From assembly GCA_008477525.1 (NCBI GenBank), contig SPDT01000002.1, positions 1,054,001 through 1,118,000 on the forward strand: a stretch of DNA of 64,000 nucleotides. The letters run 5' to 3'. Below the pieces are notes generated by a model. It worked only from the letters and a program-made list of their open reading frames with translations. It was not told the DNA's origin and did no database searches. This document shows positions 46,118 through 57,942 of this stretch, piece after piece. The position numbers and the translations under genes were made by a program. Source of the DNA: Hypomyces perniciosus. Its lineage: Eukaryota; Ascomycota; Sordariomycetes; Hypocreales; Hypocreaceae. How positions within the stretch are numbered: position 1 is the stretch's first letter; every line of letters begins with the position of its first letter.

Positions 46118-48180
46118 GAAAGGTTACAGCAAACAAACATTCATGCAGAGAGCGCTCATTTGGGAGATTCTTCCATCATGGCTGCATACTCACCGGCCTT
46201 GGCAATACAGACAGACAAGTCGTATGAGCTGGGCAACAATTTGCGGAATCAGCCCGAATGTCCTCATCCGGAATGGCGAGCCGGAGATCCCGTCGATGTT
46301 GCCTTTATGCATCTGTATATGGTTATCTGCTCTTAGGTACGAAGTACATACTTGGTGCTTGAGTGTCCCACGGCTTCTCATCGACTTAGTAACTGTGAGA
46401 GCACGCAACTGAGTTGAGTCCGGCTTGGGCAGAATGCTCTCGTCTTGGCGATTTCACTTCCACGTGCTTCGTATCTGGATCGAGAGTGGCCACAGACTCG
46501 TACTTGCGTGTGTCCCCCTGTAACTTCGCCTCACTTTTGCAACCTTGAAAAATGCAAACCGAATCGAGGCTTGCTTGGCGAAATGGTCATTTTCGGTCAA
46601 CAATCCGGCCGATTTTGTCTCCACGTATCTCTCTGTCTCTGATGTCGGATGGGCCTCCCGCATGTTTCCCCGATCCTTGTAGGGAACAACATCACATACC
46701 AGCTGTTCTTTTCTTCCTCACTGGTTACAGTACGAGATATTGGCTGGGCGCATACGAGTGGGCGGGGGGAAACTCCCATCTTCACCAATAATCACGGACT
46801 CTTTGACACACTCTGCCGTCTGGCGTAACCTCGAGAAGAGTACATATGCAAGTGAATAGATTCCGGTTTGACAAAATACCCCTGTTTGCTCCCATGTAAG
46901 TACTTGATCGGATAGGCCCCCACAACTCCACTTGTCTTTTCGCTCTCTCCTCAATATTACCAGGTAGGGAAGGTTCCTTGCACATATGCGAGATGTTCAC
47001 ATCACTTTGCTACACAGCATTACTATTGGATGTCTCATGGGTGAGTAGGTGAACCTCCCCCCCAGCATCTTCATCAAATGTCTCGGACTCCTCGACAATC
47101 TGAGTGGGCACTGCTACTACCCGATCCGATAACAGTTGAAAACGAGGGAGGAGTTGTAGAGATTGTTGGCCCTTGCGTCCGTACAGGCCAGTCATGATCC
47201 TGCACGTTTCATATGTATCACATGTGGCAGAGGGGGCTATGGAGTCAAGTATCGCTTTGCAAGCCGAACGAGTACGAGTAAGCACAAACATACATGGGGG
47301 GGCCTGGCCAATATGAAGCCCAATATTACGACAAGGCTGTGTGTCCCGTCTGCCAGTCAGCCATTCGCAAGCCACAAGTGCCGGACGGGGATTGCCAGGG
47401 GATTACCGGAGATCATCCTAGACCTGAAAGGTTTGATTGCATGAGCGAGATGATTTATGTAGTCTCGTGGCGCTCGAAATGTCTAATCTCTCTCGGTCCG
47501 GAAGTGGGAGGAGGCATTTGGAATCCGTGGGCTGGCTACGCGTAGGTCTACGTACGCATTCTTCTGCCTACGAGTTAAGTCAATGACGTGTAATACTACT
47601 CCGCACGGAGGACATTATGTGAGGAGAAATGCGAAATGAGTAACTGATGGGTTACACGACATGAGAGCTGAATGAAACAAATTGATAATTAGTGGCCGTG
47701 TTCAGAGGTACAGTAATATTACTCAAGTCGCTGTACCTAAACTCCTAGTTATTCCATGACAAGATTATTGTTCAGTTACATGCTGAGTAGAAGCGGTGAA
47801 TGGTGATAGAACAGGCAATGCATAACTATTCCGTTGCTATTTGAGATCTTGGTGATTCTTGTGAAGTGTAGGACAGCACAACTGTCGAGCACAAAATTCT
47901 GGGGAAATGGTCCGATGCTACCCTGAAGAAGACGACGTCTCTGGACATGGCATACATGAGCACGAGGAGAGATGTCACCTAAAGACACAGTATGGTGGCG
48001 ATGAGAAATGGTAAGAAGGTGACAAATGTAGTATTCTAGTATTTAGAAGTTTAGAGGAATAAGCAATTTAGAAAAAGTGTTCCCGTATAGATAGATGATG
48101 AAGTATAAATCCCGTTCTTTCTAAAGCGTTTCCCCCTATTGACTGCCCCCTAAAGTCTTGCTAGGTGATATATGTTTCCT

Positions 48181-48480
48181 CTAATTGTTGCCGCCCCTCC
48201 TGCCGGCCGAAAGGTGAGGGCCACTCTGCGGAATGACCATGACGACGATGGTGTATCTCTGTCTCTCGGATCGAGGCTCTGAGCTTGATCGCCGGTGAGA
48301 GGTTGACGTCTCACCTCCGTAGATCCTTTTCTTCATGTTAGTCGAGGCATGGTAAACGGACACACAGTAGAGTGCCGAGGAGATCACTTACGAGGCACAA
48401 GTAAGGCACTCGGAGTAAGGGATGGTGTCAGAGGTGATTTCACCGCAGCCGGGACAGTGGATGAGTTCGCCCATGTCCAT
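48181..48480 (-). CDS. Possible small zinc-ribbon protein
   Basis: Two exons, 48392-48480 and 48181-48325, with a 66-bp intron (GTAAGT donor, CTAAC branch), give a 77-residue protein. It starts MDMGELIHCPGCGEITSDTI and continues ECLTC, so it has two C-x2-C pairs 17 residues apart, like a metal-binding zinc ribbon, followed by a basic Ser/Arg-rich tail. The open frame continues upstream of this ATG (PEYNLLSDSLEASEKPL), so the true start may lie in an unseen exon. Support is the clean splice and the paired cysteines; there is no recognised family. It could equally be part of a longer or non-functional transcript. Confidence 0.35.
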
Positions 48481-51234
48481 TAATGGTTTCTCTGAAGCTT
48501 CCAGAGAGTCGGACAACAGGTTGTACTCGGGGGAGTCAACAGGAGGTTGTGATCCTCGAGGGAGAGAGTGCCGAGAAAGACAAGATGCGTAACGCAATGT
48601 ACAACGATGCGCAACTGAAGAGGAGGAGGATGGAAAAGATTGCTCTTGAATCAGGCACTTGTGCTCCCTCAAGGGTCTGCTGTTTCTTGAAGGAACCTGT
48701 TGAGAATGAGATCAAATCAACTTCAGCTTCCTCATCCGCTCTCTTTATACCTATCCCTCGCTTCCCGTGAAATTACACCGAGGTCAGCATATGACTCTCA
48801 AAAAAAGCGGCTGATCATCACTCCCGTCGCTGGTCGATGCCCCCTTCGCAAAACCACATGCCAAGTGTTTCGACCCAAGCAACACTAACGACCTGCGAGC
48901 CAACAGATGAAGATTCTCCCCTCCATATCGCGTGTCCGTGAGTGAAGCTTTTCGGAAACCATGGACCCGGCAGAAGGGAATCAGGGGGCGTGTGTCCCGG
49001 GAACAAGCAGATCCTCCACACGGTCCATCCTCCTGACCAAAAAGAGCACTCGGTGAGTAGGAAAAGCACATGTTTGTGGCGTCTCCTTTGTGTCTTTGCT
49101 GGGCGAAAGTTCCTCGTTCACGGGTTTCTGCTGCTGCTTGCCGTTTGCTGCCTCATGAGGTTGTTCAAAGCGTCGTGTTGTTTCCAGCTGGTTTGCGCGG
49201 CATATTCCGTTTGCCAATCCTTTCGTTTGTACGTGATTAGTATCAGACAAATTGTGTGGCTTGCCTCTAAGCAAAGAGGTGTGGTTCTTTGGCAGAGACG
49301 CGGGACGATGGAAGCTTATTCGAAGTGCGAGCCACTCACAGCGCTCCCTACGCGAAGGTCCAGCCAGGCACGACGCCATGATCATGTCTCGAAGGGGGAT
49401 AGAGAGCTGGGACCATGCCGAATTCGGTATACCCGGGACCGACAAGCAAGTTTGAGGTTGCGGACTAGCTCTCTCGGTTCCCGAAGAAGTTGTTCCAGGG
49501 GAGTCTTCTCAAACGCGCGCATGTGGACACAACTGTAACCTGCCATGTCAGTCAGTCTTTCGTTTTCTTAAAGGTAAGCTGCAGACGGGAACTTACTGAT
49601 CAGCCTCAAGACTGAGGTTAAAGGTTAAAACTCGACCAGCCGCCAACCTGAGCCCTTCGTCGTACAAAATCGGACGGCATCTCCACACCACCAAACAAAG
49701 AGCCCTACTCCTCCGTACACAGGCCCGATTCTGACCTTTGCATGGCGCCGGCCCGGGAAGAGCACACGCATCTCAGCTCTAGTCTGACGCTCCGCAATAA
49801 ACGATACGCCACGCGATCGTCTCCAGCCGAGACTAGGGCAAACAACAGCCGCTAAGCCTCGATGACACCAACAAGATGGCCCAACGATCAAATGAAACGT
49901 GAATCCTTCCCTTCCCTTGAGTCAATGACGGCGATCCAGCACATCCATAATGACTCGGGAAGATGCATATACCGAAAGCGCCCCCCTAATGTCACCTGTC
50001 CACCACCATCATATGGCCCCCATTTCGAGAGACAACCCCTACAACTCAGATGCGAGATTGGTTTCTCTTTGACAGTCCGGCAATGGCGTTTTAGACTGAT
50101 TGGATCGATATCCGACATATTTCAGGTCGGTCTCTCTATCCCTACCTCTGTCTCTCTCGCTCTACCGGCCTCACCGCGACGAGACGGGAAGCCACCAACA
50201 TTGTTCGGACAGGCCGAAGCATCGAGCCGTCATGGAGATTTCCTGACATAATGAAGTGGAGTAGCCGTTCAAAGCAGCACTCGCAAAGTTCTCGCTGTTA
50301 ATTCCCCCGAGGTAACGTGTAAGTGAACTAAGACGTTCGGTTCAAAGGATCACTTAAACTCACGGTCTAGGATTGCTTGCAACGTTCGTTTCTTCGTTTA
50401 CATGCTTCGTATAGACGGGAAACGTTAACTCGATGAGTGGATCAAGGCTGAAACTGACGAATACCGAAAAATCAGGCCATTTCGGCATCGACAAGGGCCT
50501 CGTTTGTTGGATGGCTGCTGTCAAGTGACAATCCAACACGAATATTGTCTGCATCATCCCACCGCTATTACTTCTCTCCATCAACACCCGTGTGCCTTTT
50601 GCCAGACCTAACGTTGAATTTCACTGCCTCTATCCAGTTTGGACCCTTTCGGCATATGATGCATCATCACGCTTTTGTCGTCATTTGCATATCGAGGAAC
50701 GAGTGAAAACAGCACTGACTCATGTAAGTTCAATATCCATTGCCCGACACTGATATTACTCTTTTTTTATGACGGAACTCGTCGACTCATCCCAAAATAC
50801 AGCGCCCTGTGAAACTCCACCGTGCCATGCAGAACATAGGCCCCCGACTCTTTTTCTCTTCAGCGTCCATCCATCCATCCATCCATTCCATTAACCCGCC
50901 CTAGAATTATCATCTCAAGTCCGTTTCAGGCCCCTCCCAAGTATGCGCGACGGGTGTACCCATGTCCTTGAATAAAATAACCGAAAAGAAAACTCGTATC
51001 ATACAGTCTCTAAAGATGCTTTGCGCTCGTTGACACTGTCCAGAAGAAGAGGAAGGGGTGACTTTGGCTGAATGTCTCAGCATACCGTTCGCCCGAGGGA
51101 TCGACGCGAGAGTAATATGGAATGGTCGTCTAGCGTTGATTAGAATACAGTAGGAAAAGACATCGCCAACACTGGTGGCTGAAGGATGGTATCAAGTCAA
51201 CCGAGACATGGATTCGAACTGTTGCACTCTAGGG
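48481..51234. other. Gene-poor region, 2.75 kb
   Basis: No gene I can support. The last part is the 3' flank of the GDT1-family gene. Confidence 0.4.
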
Positions 51235-52931
51235 CTATGCATATATGGCCTCGATGAGGTAGATGAACCCGAAAAGCAAAAACGCAACGGCACCGCCAAC
51301 AGTAACTAGATATGGGGTTAGCGTGTCTGTATTTCAAACTGTAAACAGACAAGATGGAACACCTACCAACTTTGAGACTAACACGTCCAGCGATGGCTCT
51401 GCCTCCAATGACAGCAACTCCCGTGCAGATGACATGCCCACACAAGGCACCAAGAGTCACCCACCAATAATCCTGTCCAGCAGCCATGGCAATGGTTGCA
51501 ATCTGACTACGGTCTCCCCACTCGCCCAAGAATGTCATAACAAACGTCTGAACCCATGCAGGGCTTAAGATCAGAGAGCACAGGTTGTTCACGCCCTGTA
51601 CGAAGTCGTTCACACCGGTTGTTTTGCGAGGAGCGCGGCTGGGTGACTCCGAGGGTGATCGTGGAGGAGAGTAGCGGCCTTTGCTCCTCGATGACCTTCC
51701 GTTACCGATACCCATCTCTAGTGCGTGTACAGACACATTGCCGCCCTTTCGCTCGAGTTCTTTCTCCTTCTCAGCAAGCTCTTGTTCCACCTCGTGCATC
51801 TCGGCCGTGACGCCCTCATTGGGGTCCATCTGCATTCCCTCCCTCAGAAGCCTCGCTCCAAAGACGAAGAACAGGCCAGCGGCAAGAAGACCAGTCATCC
51901 GCTTGGGAATCAAGGCTGGGACTGCGTGGCCGAGTACGGCTGACAGCACCGTCATGACTAGCAAGGCGCCAAAGGCGGCCGAGAACACTACCATACGATC
52001 ATGTTTCATTGCCATAAGCGCTGCCACCAAGAATGTCTTGTCTCCCACCTCAGAGACAAGGATCATGGTGAAAGACAAGATAAAGGAGTGGAAAGGCTGG
52101 ATAATTCCATCGTCATCATCCTCGATTGTTGAGCCATGGGAAGAGCCTTTTGACTTGGACTTGGAGATATCGAGGTGATCTTTTTGCGCCGAGTTGGGCA
52201 CTGGAGGTGGCTTCTCACGGTTTGTCTCGGGGAGGTCGTCGGGTTTCTATTAAATATTGATCGCGTTAGTGTCATTGCCCTTCACGGTAAGGTGAAGAAA
52301 TGCAACAAGGAAAGTCACAACATACCTCGAGCCCGGTATATCCTATGCTGTCCTCGTCCTTGTCGGATGATGATTTCGACTTGTCTTTGCTCTTCTCAGA
52401 GTCCGCACTCTTGATCTTGTCCTTGCTCTTATCGGCCTTGATTTTCTTTTCCTCGCTGTGTGGCAATGGCGGTTGCTCCTTGGGAGCTTCTGGCTGGGTT
52501 ACAGCCTTCTCTCCCGTTTTGCCCTCGTGTGCCTTGCGGGCCTTGTCCTTTTCGGAAACACCCCCCTCAGTACCAGTGGTACCCTCCTGAGGCCGTTGTC
52601 GGTTCTTGTCAAACATGACACCATCGTTGGATTCAGGTATTTTCTTGCCATCAACAATTGTTGGGTCCTTTGGCCTCCCTTTCAGCTGGGGGAGATCCTC
52701 GCCGTCGTCCTTGGTTTTGACGACGCCATCCGTCCCGACAAAGGGCCCCAAGTGCGGCTTGCCATCCTTTCCATCAACAGGCGCATCTTTGGTAGGTATG
52801 CCAAGTCGACCCTTCAGGCTCGCAGGCGTAGCATTGTCACGCGCCTCTGCTGCAGGCTTTGCTGCAAGTGCGCTGGCAAGGGAAGGGAGAAGGAGGAAGA
52901 GTAGGGGGGAGTGCTTTGCTCGGAACTGCAT
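51235..52931 (-). CDS. GDT1: GDT1/UPF0016 family cation exchanger
   Basis: Three exons, 52326-52931, 51367-52246 and 51235-51305, giving 518 residues. After a signal peptide (to about residue 23) comes a long hydrophilic, Lys/Asp/Ser-rich lumenal region (about 25-240), much longer than in yeast Gdt1. Two homologous membrane halves follow, each with the signature E-x-G-D-(K/R)-(S/T): SEVGDKTFLVAALMAMKHDR in the first and GEWGDRSQIATIAMA in the second, separated by a charged cytosolic loop with a Ser/Arg-rich segment. The last exon gives TVGGAVAFLLFGFIYLIEAI as final helix. The family exchanges Ca2+ and Mn2+ for protons in Golgi membranes, supporting glycosylation and calcium tolerance. The upstream in-frame GTG at 53000 is not used; the ATG at 52931 precedes the signal sequence. 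It is divergent from the WD40 gene at 54194. Confidence 0.94.
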
Positions 52932-54193
52932 AGCGACAGAAGTGTTCGAGAGCTCGATCAAGTGCTCAATGGAATGACTTCGTTCAGGCTTTTTTGCCAC
53001 AGGAAGCAGCCGAGCTCCTGAGATTCGGTAGGCTGCAGGTCTCGAGCAGGGCGCGTCTTCTTTCAGAGTGATTCGACACCGACGGAATTCGTAGGAAAGG
53101 GATGATGGAATGGAGTTGGCTGGATCGTTGAGACTGTATAAGCTCGCGTGTGTCTTGGGGACGTACGTGGTCGGAGAGGATTAACTTGGACGGAATGACT
53201 TCTCGATCAATTAAAAGGCAAATAATGGCCAACGATTTAGAAAAGGAGAAGGGAAGGAGGGAGATGCCGTAAGAGGCAAAGGACGGACAGTGCTTTACGA
53301 TAGATCTGGGTTCAAGATTCAGTAATAGTTGTTGTACTCGTATGTCGTAGGAGAAGTGGTTAGTAATAGTGGATAGCGCGCAAGGGGGAGTTGAACGCTG
53401 ATGACACGCTGATCACATCAGTGTTCCCCCCAAAGTGCACTGGAGCCGCAGCGGACAGACGGGCCAGACAGACAACCACGACCGGTGATTCGTGAACAAA
53501 GGTCAATCTGGGGGGGGCCAGACAGGGGCCAGACCGAATTGGTTTGACGCCAGCTTGTCTCTCCTTTTTGTCACCATGTCGCGTCTCCTTGCAGATCTCT
53601 ATGGAGTGCGGATTAACTGATTATCCCGAGCATCGGATGACAACTCCGTGCGTGCCGGGCGGAGCACGGAGAATATGAAGGTAAAGAAGGGAATAAATTC
53701 GAAAAGAGAGGGTTTTGGGGCGAAATCTAGCAATTATATATGGGAACTTTCATATCTATTTCACAGTCATGATTGAAAATACTGCACAGCGCGATGAGGG
53801 AAGCCGTTGCCACTTTCTCTCCTAGCTAATAGAAGACCTAGGAGCGACCTTTTACACCTTGCAGCTAAACGTGTGACCAAAAGTATTTCTACTGTATTGA
53901 ACTAACTGGTTGGCTCGACCCGTGGATGTAAGCAGACCTCGGGAACTATAGCGAGCCTTCGTCACTGCCAACGGCTCCCCGCAAAGTGACAGCATCTTAC
54001 CAATCCATTGCAACTCCACTCTTCACCTTCCATGTGCAGATATTCCATTCACCAGTAGATTTCGATAACCTCGCTTCTTATATATCAATCCTCCCCCCCC
54101 TGTAATATGACGCGTCCCACCTCACTGCACACCTATTAACGCATCGTGGCTCTGCATCTGTGAACAGCCTTCATAAGGCTATATCGATCCAAC
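52932..54193. other. Divergent promoter region of GDT1-family and DCAF11-like genes
   Basis: 1.26 kb between two start codons facing away from each other. No ORF or RNA gene. Confidence 0.5.
54079..54085 (+). promoter_or_regulatory. Candidate TATA box of the WD40 gene
   Basis: TATATAT about 110 bp before the ATG, followed by a C-run. Confidence 0.35.
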
Positions 54194-56387
54194 ATGGCCG
54201 GCCCTTCCGATGGTGATGAAAGTAGTTCAAACTCGCATTCCGTTCCTTGGATATATGCGTATTCCATTGACCACAACGCCACTGACGACGTCGACGATGA
54301 GCCTGAGCCTGATGAGGAGGACGAGGAAAATGAAGACGACGAAGAGGGTGAAGACGATGAAGGTGAAGAAGGTGAAGGTGAAGTCGATGAAGATGAATAT
54401 GATGACGAAGACGAAGACGAGTGGGAAGAGTATGAAGATGATGAAGAGGATGAAGAGGATTTCATATTCCACCGTATTATGGCCCCTATGCAATGGCTTG
54501 TTGACCATTCGACTGACCTTGATTAGTCGCCAACACCAACGACCACGGCGGTCTTGGAGTCCGGCTCGTTGTTCAGGATGAAAATGAGCCCTCCATCGAA
54601 GATATTCGCTTGTTAGCAATTCTCCAAGGTAGATATATATATTCTTGATTTCTGGTAATGTTAAAGCTGACATCACTACATCGTCAGCTAGTCATCGATC
54701 AGGCATGTTTTCAAGGCAAGACATGATGGCCTATTTCCGGGAGAGAGACATAGTGGATGGACGCAGGCAGCGGAAAGATCCCAATCGCTTTCCCAAAGTC
54801 CCTAGCGAAGAAGGCGCCAAGCTCATGTGTTCCGGGATGTTTGGAACAACCGAGTGTGACCTGCGGACAGAGAAGCGGATTGCTAGACGACTACTTGACC
54901 GAGAACTGGGCATAGGTGATGGTAACCAAAGGAGGAGAAACAACGCCATGTTGGCCCAGGTATGTGACTGCAGGCTAGCATAGATGATGATAACTGTGCT
55001 GTATTGTTCGCTAACGTTGTATTCCAGTCTCTGATTCCAGGAACCAACGCGGATCAAATCATCCACTACGACCAGCCAATCTATTCTGGCCAGTTTTCAG
55101 ACGACGGCAACTTCTTCTTCTCCTGTTGCCGGGACTTTGACGTCCGCATGTATGACACATCCAACCCCTACAACTGGAAGCACTACAAGACCGTCAGCTA
55201 TCCGTGGGGTCAGTGGACCTTGACGGATGCTTCACTTAGCCCGGACAACAAATGGCTGGCATACACCTCAATTCAGAGCGTTGTCTCGATAGCCCCCACG
55301 AATCCCAAGGACACCGGTGATCCATACTCGCTGGAACTTGACGATGGAAGCGGCGCATCAAGACACTTATTTTGGCGGGGCGGCGGCTCTTTCGGAATAT
55401 GGTCGATTAGGTTCTCGGGAGATGGCAGAGAGCTGGTTGCCGGTACCAGCGCACACTCCATTGTGGTGTATGACATCCAGTCCAGAAAGGTACTGCACCA
55501 CATTGATGGGCATGACGACGACGTCAACGCTGTGTGTTTTGCGGACAAATATTCACCTCACATTATCTACTCTGGCTCTGATGACACGACAATCAAGGTG
55601 TGGGATCGGAGAAGCATGGGGGACAAACGAGAGGCGGCTGCATTTGTCGGGCACATTGAGGGATTGACCTATATCGATAGCAAAGGCGACGGGCGATATA
55701 TACTCAGCAACGGCAAGGACCAGAGCATGAAACTATGGGACTTGCGCATGGCCATGTCTACAGATCGATTCCGCGAAGTCTATGCCGGCAACAGGCACAA
55801 CCGTATCGCGAGGTTTGACTATCGTGCAGAAGACTACGATGAGGACGAGTGGGATGTGCACCCTCATGATAATTCTGTGGTGACGTTTAGGGGCCACAAG
55901 GTGCTCCGCACACTGATCAGATGCCATTTCTCCCCGCCGTCTGCCACAAACTCGCGCTATGTCTACTCGGGTAGCGCAGACGGCAAGGTCTACATCTGGA
56001 ATTTGGATGCAACGAAAGCTGGCGTCATTGACGTGAAGAAGGCGACGGAGGATACGCGGCGATGGGAGCGACGCAGTAGGATGATGTTCTTGGATGAGGC
56101 TGCAGGTTGGGAAACCTGTGTTCGGGATGCAAGTTGGCATCCCAGCGCACCGGTCCTGGTTGGTACGTATTATCTTATACCCGCATTGAAACCACTTGAT
56201 GCCATTTTCTGACAGCTTCATCTCAACAGCGTCGGCTTGGAACGGGCATGGCATGGCGCGAGGCACTTGTTCGATTCACTCGTTCAACGAATGCGATGAT
56301 GACGAGGGTGAGCCTCGGATGGGACGCAGCGTGAATCATAAGTTGGAATCGGATGATGAGATGTACTATCCAGGGAATAGGTCGTAG
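54194..56387 (+). CDS. WD40-repeat protein, DCAF11/LEC14B-like
   Basis: Five exons, 54194-54473, 54527-54628, 54688-54959, 55028-56162 and 56230-56387, giving 648 residues. The N-terminus (about 30-92) is almost pure Asp/Glu. After it comes GGLGVRLVVQDENEPSIEDI and then seven WD-type blades, such as LHHIDGHDDDVNAVCF... IIYSGSDDTTIKVWDRRSMG, ILSNGKDQSMKLWDLRMAM and YVYSGSADGKVYIWNLD. V-W-D-R-R and L-W-D-L-R are W-D-x-R motifs used by DDB1-binding factors. The order and inserts match plant LEC14B and human DCAF11, substrate receptors of CUL4-DDB1 ubiquitin ligases. Intron 1 is needed because the first frame stops at 54524; GTATTA donor, CTGAC branch and TAG acceptor restore it. The C-terminal exon ends with an acidic tail. 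Confidence 0.9.
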
Positions 56388-57942
56388 GATACTATTGTAC
56401 GGAGTAGTGTTGCTTCAAACGAATACATACTACCAGCAGGTTGGCTGTGGGATCCAACTTGGTCCTCTGTCCCCGCACTCTGCACAGCACAGCACAGCAC
56501 AGCACACCTGCTCCGTGCAGCACACCGATACGTACGGGGCACCATCGGACGTGGCATCTCAGAATTTGAGACACTTGTTGCGAACAATGGCTATTCAAAA
56601 GCTCCATGTGCAGCCATCAGAGACACTGATGAATGGAGAGCTGCATTGTTAGTCCGTCTCGTGACTGAGAACACCCCGATATTTGCAATTAAGGCGCGCT
56701 GATAGGGACGGAAATTCAGATGCGCCGGCTGCCGGACACAGAAACTGGCCAGTCGGCAGTGGATACGGCGTGAAGTGGGGCGCGATAAGGCCCAAAGGTT
56801 CTAGACCCGTGGCTTTCATGGCTCGTGCGCACTCGTCAGCCTCGCCCCCAGGCCTTAGCCAGGGTCCGTTTGGCTTGAAACCATTTGGGGAATGCTCACC
56901 AACGCTGCGTCCGTCAGGCCCAAAGGTCTCCATCTTTTTCTCCCTCTTCCCACGGACGCCCTAAAACCCCATCCTTTTCTTTTCCTGCCATCCATCTGTC
57001 TCCTCCAGCTAGTCACGAGTCGAGTCTGCCCACACAGACCGCCGCCTAGCAGTAGCAGAGCCGATACAGACGCGCTGCCGACGCCGCCGAACGACACGAC
57101 TTCTGCTCGTCGTCTTTGCCCATCGTTCGACGCCCTTCTCTTCTATCTCGGATAGGCTGTCGCGCCCTGCGTTTTGACCCGACCTCGGACCAGCTGTCCT
57201 GCAGCCACACGCAAGTTACCGGCCCATTCGCAGCGCTTCAGGCGTGTCGATCTGGTCCTACCGAAACACGAACAGTGGCCCAACCACTGAGAGGGAGGAG
57301 AACGAGAACTTGCTCTCGTCTAAGCTAAGGCAGCGATTACTACATCCAGCTGGCGAGTGGTGGAAGGTTGCTTTGGAGATCTTATTTTTTATTTGTTTCC
57401 TTTGAGCTGCATTCATTGGTTGAGCTCGCCGCTACTGCTGCTGCTTCCCTGTCCTGCCTGTACCGTATCGACGCCTCCTGATTATTGTTGGGCCGCCACC
57501 TCCACAGGGAGCTTGGGACCGCCGAAGACCGATAGCACAGAGCTGCGTCTTCTTTGGAGAGAATCATCGCGCGAGAGAAGGAGAGAAAGAGAGGTTTGGT
57601 GTGACTATTCTCTTCTCGTTATCTTTCTCAGGGACTGTACGTATTGGCAAACGTTTTGTTCTGTTTTGTTTGACCTCTCTTTTTCTTCTTCCTGTTTGTC
57701 ATGATTTTTTTCTCGCTTACGTCCTGTTCTTTGTTTCATGTATCGGAGACTGTTTTGGTCTTGTGATTGCCCCAAGAGGCTTTCGATGGCTGATGATCAT
57801 TTTCTCAAAGACCAAGAACGGCGCTTGTATCTCCAAGACTTAATACCATTCCTTAGCCAGCCGCCTTACAGCTCACCAGTCGTCTGATCTCCCATTTAAG
57901 ACGTCCAACCTCCCCGAGACGTATACACTGACAGCTTCGAAA
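56388..57942. other. Intergenic with long leader of the RRM gene
   Basis: No gene supported. TACGGAGTA at 56398-56406; a CAGCACAG tandem near 56485-56505. From about 57000 the sequence is pyrimidine-rich, as in fungal promoters and 5' leaders. Confidence 0.4.

Larger units (their letters stand above)
45028..48180. other. Gene-poor region with short tandem repeats
   Basis: No coding region I can support in 3.1 kb. It holds two tandem repeats (listed apart) and TACGGAGTA / TACGAAGTA words at 45480, 45845 and 46338. Confidence 0.45.

Noticed and set aside
48942..49538. 198-codon plus ORF
   Set aside because: Overlapped by equally long minus frames; composition random; no start context.
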